The notes under the pieces: generated by a model
Told to the model about the DNA's origin: nothing
Database searches by the model: none
What the model saw: only the letters and a program-made list of their open reading frames with translations
Part shown: one piece after another, positions 60,191 through 64,000 of the stretch
Layout of the letters: the number at the start of each line of letters is the position of its first letter
How positions within the stretch are numbered: position 1 is the first letter of the stretch
Made by a program: the position numbers and the translations under genes
Source: CAXBGS01 sp963975425
GTDB lineage: Bacteria > Planctomycetota > Planctomycetia > Pirellulales > Pirellulaceae
Assembly: GCA_963975425.1 (NCBI GenBank)
Contig: CAXBGS010000009.1
Span: forward strand, 124,001-188,000
Length of the DNA stretch: 64,000 nt
Direction: 5' to 3'

Positions 60191-62452
60191 CTACTTGATG
60201 AACAGCATCTCCTGGTACTTCGGCAGGGGCCAGATGTCATCGGCCACCGCACCTTCAAGTGCATCCGCACATTCTCGGACCGACAACATTGCCGGCAGAA
60301 CCGCGTCGCACAAATGTCGAACTTTTTCATCCAATCCATACGATTCGCTTTCGTGAATCGACTCTTGCAAGCGGGCGATACTGTCTTGCAGACACTTCAC
60401 CATTCCGGTGACCTCGTCCAACGTGTCGGTATCAAACGCACAATCGAGTTGTTTCAGGTTGACGCAGGCCGCAGCAAGTTCGTTTTGGTATCGAATCGCC
60501 GCGGGGAAAATCATGGTGCGAGCCATGTCGGATGTCAGTTGTGCTTCGACTTCCACGGTCAAAGCGTACTGTTCCAAGTAAGTTTCCAGCCGGCTTTCTA
60601 GCTCGCGATCGCTGAGGACTTCGTACTTAGCGAACAGTTCGCGAACGTCGGGCGATCCAAGGTACGGCAGCGCGTCGGCTGCCGATTTCATGTTCAGCAT
60701 TCCGCGATTGGCGGCTTCGATTTGCCATTCATCGCTGTAACCATTGCCGTTGAATACGACTGAGCCATGCTCGTTGATGATTTCTGTCAGCAACGCCTGC
60801 ACGGCGCCATGCAAGGCGGTCGGGTCACCCTGCGTGCGCTGTTCCAGTTGTGTTGCACAATAGTCGATGGATTCAGCGATGATCGTATTCATGGCGACCA
60901 ACGGTCCGGCGATCGACTGGTTCGACCCGACTGCACGAAACTCGAATCGATTGCCCGTGAAAGCGAAGGGGCTGGTACGGTTTCGGTCGCCCGCATCTTT
61001 CGGTAGCGGTGGAAGCACATCAACGCCGACGGTCAGGGTGCCCTTTGCGATCGACGAGTTGGCTCCGCCGGCTTTGATTTGTTCAAAGACATCGGTCAAT
61101 TGGTCGCCCAGAAAGATTGAAATGATCGCCGGCGGGGCCTCGTTGGCACCCAAGCGGTGATCGTTTCCGGCCGATGCGACAACCGCTCGCAGCAATCCTT
61201 GGAACTTCGACACGGCGCGAATGACCGCCGCGCAAAAGACCAGGAACTGAGCGTTTTCGTGCGGCGTGTCACCCGGATTCAACAGATTACCTTGGCTGCT
61301 GCTGCCCAACGACCAGTTGACGTGTTTGCCGGAACCATTGACGCCGGCGAACGGCTTTTCATGCATCAGGCAAGTCATGCCGTACTTTTCTGCGATTCGC
61401 CGCAGCGTCGTCATTGTCAGCTGTTGGTGGTCTGTCGCGATGTTCGCCGATTCGAACATGGGCGCGATCTCGAATTGTCCCGGTGCGACTTCGTTGTGAC
61501 GAGTCTTCACGGGAATGCCCAGCTTGAACAGTTCCCGTTCGGAATCCAGCATGAATGCCAGCACGCGATCGGGAATCGCGCCGAAATAATGGTCGTCGAA
61601 TTGCTGACCCTTGGGCGGCTTTGCACCGAACAGCGTTCGCCCGCAGTGCAACAGGTCGGGCCGAGCGTAGTAGAAATGTTGGTCGACCAAGAAGTATTCT
61701 TGTTCGGGACCCGCCGTCGAAGAAACGAACGCGCCGTCGTCGTGTCCGAACAGCTTTAGAATCCGTTGTGCCTGTGCGTTCAACGCTTGCATCGAACGCA
61801 GCACCGGCGTTTTCTTATCCAGCGCCTCGCCCGTCCATGAAACGAACGCGGTCGGTATGCAGAGTGTTGTCCCATTGGGATTTTCGAGGATGTAGGCCGG
61901 ACTTGTGACATCCCAGATGGTGTATCCGCGAGCTTCGAATGTTTGTCGAATACCGCCGGTGGGAAAACTGGAACCGTCCGGTTCACCTTGGATCAGTTGG
62001 CTGCCGCTAAATTCCGTGATCGCATTGCCGTCACCATCAGGCGTCAGGAAGCTATCGTGCTTTTCGGCGGTCGCGCCGGTTAATGGATAAAAGACGTGCG
62101 CGTAGTGTGTGGCGCCTTTGCTGATCGCCCAATCTTTCATCGCGGCCGCGACGATATCCGCAACGGTCGGATCGAGTTTTTTACCCGCTTCGATCGTAGA
62201 AATCAGCGATTTGAAAATCGGCTTGGGCAACCGAGCTTTCATCACTTTCTTGCAAAACACATTTGCACAAAACAGTTCTTGAACCGGTGTTTCCGAGAAA
62301 CTTAATTCCGGGGTCGGCGCTTGGTAGTCCGTCACCGCCGCGATTGCCGACTGGCGAACCGTATTGCCCGACGAAGGCGACGGACCTTTGGCCGCAGCCA
62401 GTCCCCTGGATTTTGGTGCGTGATTCGATTCGGGGGTCAGCGTGGCACTCAA
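60191..62452 (-). CDS. glnN: Type III glutamine synthetase
   Basis: A 753-residue GSIII, the long-form enzyme typical of Bacteroidetes, cyanobacteria and planctomycetes, which makes glutamine from glutamate, ammonia and ATP. Landmarks: FSETPVQELFCANVFCKKVM, STAGPEQEYFLVD (catalytic-site Glu), RHNEVAPGQFEIAPMFES, MHEKPFAGVNGSGKHVNWSL, NDHRLGANEAPPAIISIFLG, and RTSPFAFTGNRFEFRAVGSNQ. The first 35 residues are a variable extension. The start is TTG at 62452, preceded by a strong Shine-Dalgarno (62459-62466). Classical nitrogen-control sites were not found upstream. It is monocistronic with its own terminator. Confidence 0.96.
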   Translation of the reverse strand: MSATLTPESNHAPKSRGLAAAKGPSPSSGNTVRQSAIAAVTDYQAPTPELSFSETPVQELFCANVFCKKVMKARLPKPIFKSLISTIEAGKKLDPTVADIVAAAMKDWAISKGATHYAHVFYPLTGATAEKHDSFLTPDGDGNAITEFSGSQLIQGEPDGSSFPTGGIRQTFEARGYTIWDVTSPAYILENPNGTTLCIPTAFVSWTGEALDKKTPVLRSMQALNAQAQRILKLFGHDDGAFVSSTAGPEQEYFLVDQHFYYARPDLLHCGRTLFGAKPPKGQQFDDHYFGAIPDRVLAFMLDSERELFKLGIPVKTRHNEVAPGQFEIAPMFESANIATDHQQLTMTTLRRIAEKYGMTCLMHEKPFAGVNGSGKHVNWSLGSSSQGNLLNPGDTPHENAQFLVFCAAVIRAVSKFQGLLRAVVASAGNDHRLGANEAPPAIISIFLGDQLTDVFEQIKAGGANSSIAKGTLTVGVDVLPPLPKDAGDRNRTSPFAFTGNRFEFRAVGSNQSIAGPLVAMNTIIAESIDYCATQLEQRTQGDPTALHGAVQALLTEIINEHGSVVFNGNGYSDEWQIEAANRGMLNMKSAADALPYLGSPDVRELFAKYEVLSDRELESRLETYLEQYALTVEVEAQLTSDMARTMIFPAAIRYQNELAAACVNLKQLDCAFDTDTLDEVTGMVKCLQDSIARLQESIHESESYGLDEKVRHLCDAVLPAMLSVRECADALEGAVADDIWPLPKYQEMLFIK

Positions 62453-63057
62453 TGGGGGCTCCTTTTCGCATCAAGATGCGAGTGAATGTCGGTGGTGTTT
62501 CGTTCTGTTGGACATGACGCCTGAGGTCAGGCGTGATTGGCCAGTCGCCTGTTGCACACCGTCGCCTGGTGTTCATACAGGCTCGGATCGCTTGCTTTTG
62601 CGGCGAGATTGATGGCGAAGCAAACGTCGGACCTATTGTGAAACTGGTTGCAAAAAATAGTTCAGTCTTGAATGCATTCGTCGTCCCAGGGCGAATAATT
62701 CGTTTCAAAAATTCGGCAGAAATCTTTGGCTCGCCCGGTTTCATGCGGTCATTCCAGGTGCTGTCATCTAGCTTGGATGTGCCTTTGGATTGCGCAGCGA
62801 TGCTTCGGTTTGTTGCACATGCGGGGTATGCAGATGTTCAAGGGGCGTCTTTTGCGTAGGAAACGTGGCATCGCCGCTGGGTCTGGCCGCGGTACGGTTT
62901 ATGCTTGTGGATGGGGGCACGATGCAGGCGGCGACAACTTCCGACGCCCCGAAACTTGACCGCCGGGTCGAACTTGCCCGCTGGGGCGGATTCGGCCGGT
63001 GCGCCGAATCTGCACCAACGTCCTCCATCGACTTACAGCCCGCGTAGCACGACCGCG
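62453..63057. other. 605-bp divergent intergenic region
   Basis: It holds the promoter regions of glnN (minus) and the potassium channel gene (plus). The only clear element is the glnN Shine-Dalgarno. A sigma-54 type -24/-12 box in the minus direction was looked for and not found. Frames inside it (for example plus 62533-62859 and minus 62768-63064) have no recognisable family or translation signal. No tRNA or repeat was found. Confidence 0.6.
62459..62466 (-). promoter_or_regulatory. Shine-Dalgarno site (AAAAGGAG) deciding the TTG start of glnN
   Basis: On the minus strand AAAAGGAG lies about 6 bases before the TTG at 62452, an optimal spacing. No in-frame ATG lies nearby upstream, so this site argues for TTG initiation. 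Confidence 0.8.
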
Positions 63058-64000
63058 ATGACACAAAGCAACTCGCTGCGCAAGATGCTGATCGGACTTT
63101 TGTTCTTCGGTATGACGTGCGTTGCCGCGGTGATCGGTTACACGGCGGCCGGCTGGTCCCTGGTCGACTCGTTGTACATGGTCGTGATTACGATCTTTGG
63201 CGTCGGATACGGCGAAGTCCAGCCGATCGAAACCGCAGGGCTCAAATTTTTTACGGCGATCATCATCATCGCGGGATGTTCGTCAGGGATCTATGTCGTC
63301 GGCGGATTCGTGCAAATGATCGCCGAGGGTGAAATTCAACGAGCTTTGGGAGTCCATCGCATGAGTCGAGGCATTGAACAAACGAGAGACCACGTGATTA
63401 TCTGTGGTTTCGGTCGCGTCGGACGGATGCTTGCAGCCGATTTAGTCGAACTGGGCGAACCATTCGTCTGTGTTGATTCCAGTCCCGAGCGAATCGCGCA
63501 GGCTGAAGAGCACGGTTATCTGGTCGTGACCGGAAATGCGGGCGAAGAAGAAACACTGTTAAGAGCCGGTATCGCGCGTGCCCGAGTCGTCGCGACCGTG
63601 TTGCCCGATGACGCCGCCAACGTGTTCATCACGCTGACCGTCCGCGAACTGCGCGAGGACATCGAACTTATCGCACGTGGTGAATCCGAATCGACACGGC
63701 GCAAATTAATTCGCAGCGGCGCCAATCACGTGGTGTTACCCGCCGCGATTGGAGCGTCCAAAATCGCCCATATGATTTCATGTCCGAGTCCGGATGCATT
63801 GCTGACCGAAGCGAAACAGAGGGACCGATTGCAGGCCGATTTGTTGACGCTCGGTTTGGCGCTGCGAGAGTTTTCGATTGAACCCGATAGCGAAGTCGTG
63901 GGGGCTTCGCTGGCGAATATCGACTTGGCCGATCACGGCGGCATGTTGGTTGTTGCCATGCACCGCACCGACGGGACGATTATCCAAAACCCAGGTCGCG
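63058..64000 (+). CDS. RCK-type (TrkA-N/TrkA-C) potassium channel protein, partial at right edge
   Basis: The frame starts at ATG 63058 and is still open at the window end, 314 codons in. Residues 8-30 and about 65-88 are two membrane segments around a pore loop with selectivity filter GVGYGE (residues 48-53; Asp is commoner than Glu after GYG). Residues 111-235 are an RCK/TrkA-N domain with the nucleotide loop GFGRVG (117-122). A TrkA-C domain begins near residue 260 (IEPDSEVVGASLANIDL) and is cut by the window edge. It should gate potassium flow in response to nucleotide or ion binding. Confidence 0.9.
   Translation, partial: MTQSNSLRKMLIGLLFFGMTCVAAVIGYTAAGWSLVDSLYMVVITIFGVGYGEVQPIETAGLKFFTAIIIIAGCSSGIYVVGGFVQMIAEGEIQRALGVHRMSRGIEQTRDHVIICGFGRVGRMLAADLVELGEPFVCVDSSPERIAQAEEHGYLVVTGNAGEEETLLRAGIARARVVATVLPDDAANVFITLTVRELREDIELIARGESESTRRKLIRSGANHVVLPAAIGASKIAHMISCPSPDALLTEAKQRDRLQADLLTLGLALREFSIEPDSEVVGASLANIDLADHGGMLVVAMHRTDGTIIQNPGR

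Noticed and set aside
62533..62859. 108-codon plus-strand frame between glnN and the potassium channel gene
   Set aside because: No Shine-Dalgarno, no recognised domain, unusual composition; more likely promoter DNA.

Overview
This window looks like chromosomal DNA of a marine-type planctomycete, probably Pirellulaceae (Rhodopirellula-like). The basis is gene content, not a marker gene. There are five secreted sulfatases, several DUF1080 (3-keto-disaccharide hydrolase-like) modules, a DUF1549/DUF1553 plus DUF1501 pair, secreted PQQ beta-propeller proteins, a Tyr-rich secreted protein, a type III glutamine synthetase and a class II DAHP synthase. No rRNA, tRNA, IS element, prophage or CRISPR array was found. 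Coding density is high and operons often join by ATGA/GTGA/TTGA overlaps.

Layout. 1-9 kb: a truncated gene end with a 21-bp tandem repeat; a secreted S1C protease / lectin-like / SirB1-like fusion; a CsrA with a long C-terminal extension; an SMP-30/esterase pair; a D-threonine aldolase-like enzyme; a Tyr-rich secreted protein; an orphan response regulator; a PHP phosphatase. 9-25 kb: a sulfatase; a four-gene coupled ABC-2 export operon (15792 down to 10654); a second sulfatase; an RmlD-like reductase with an altered YxxxK motif; a secreted metallophosphatase; and a minus-strand set of LarA racemase, sugar isomerase, third sulfatase and MFS transporter that could process a sulfated substrate. 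25-39 kb: a DUF1080-sugar dehydrogenase fusion, a PQQ propeller protein, a divergent ferritin-like / cytochrome P450 pair, a secreted nitrilase-fold enzyme, an SGNH-DUF1080 fusion, a fourth sulfatase, a class II DAHP synthase and a DUF1080 protein.

39-51 kb is the most unusual part. After an 869-bp gap without a gene comes a plus-strand operon: a 1297-residue exported protein (methyltransferase-like N-terminus, PQQ propeller, LamG), a membrane-anchored protein with a CSC motif, a substrate-binding protein made of two tandem ModA-like lobes with several cysteines, a ModB-like permease and a ModC-like ATPase. Converging on it is a minus-strand operon of two E1-like adenylyltransferases and one MoaD/CysO-like sulfur carrier; one E1 has a rhodanese domain and the other lacks the usual catalytic cysteine. 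51-64 kb: a DUF1080 protein, a four-CBS protein, an operon of sulfatase, DUF1549, DUF1501 and EF-hand lipoprotein, then glutamine synthetase III (TTG start with a strong Shine-Dalgarno, clear intrinsic terminator), and an RCK potassium channel that runs off the window.

Family calls come from reading motifs by eye; no database search was run. Start codons were often moved inward from the longest frame to fit signal peptides, Shine-Dalgarno sites or operon overlaps.
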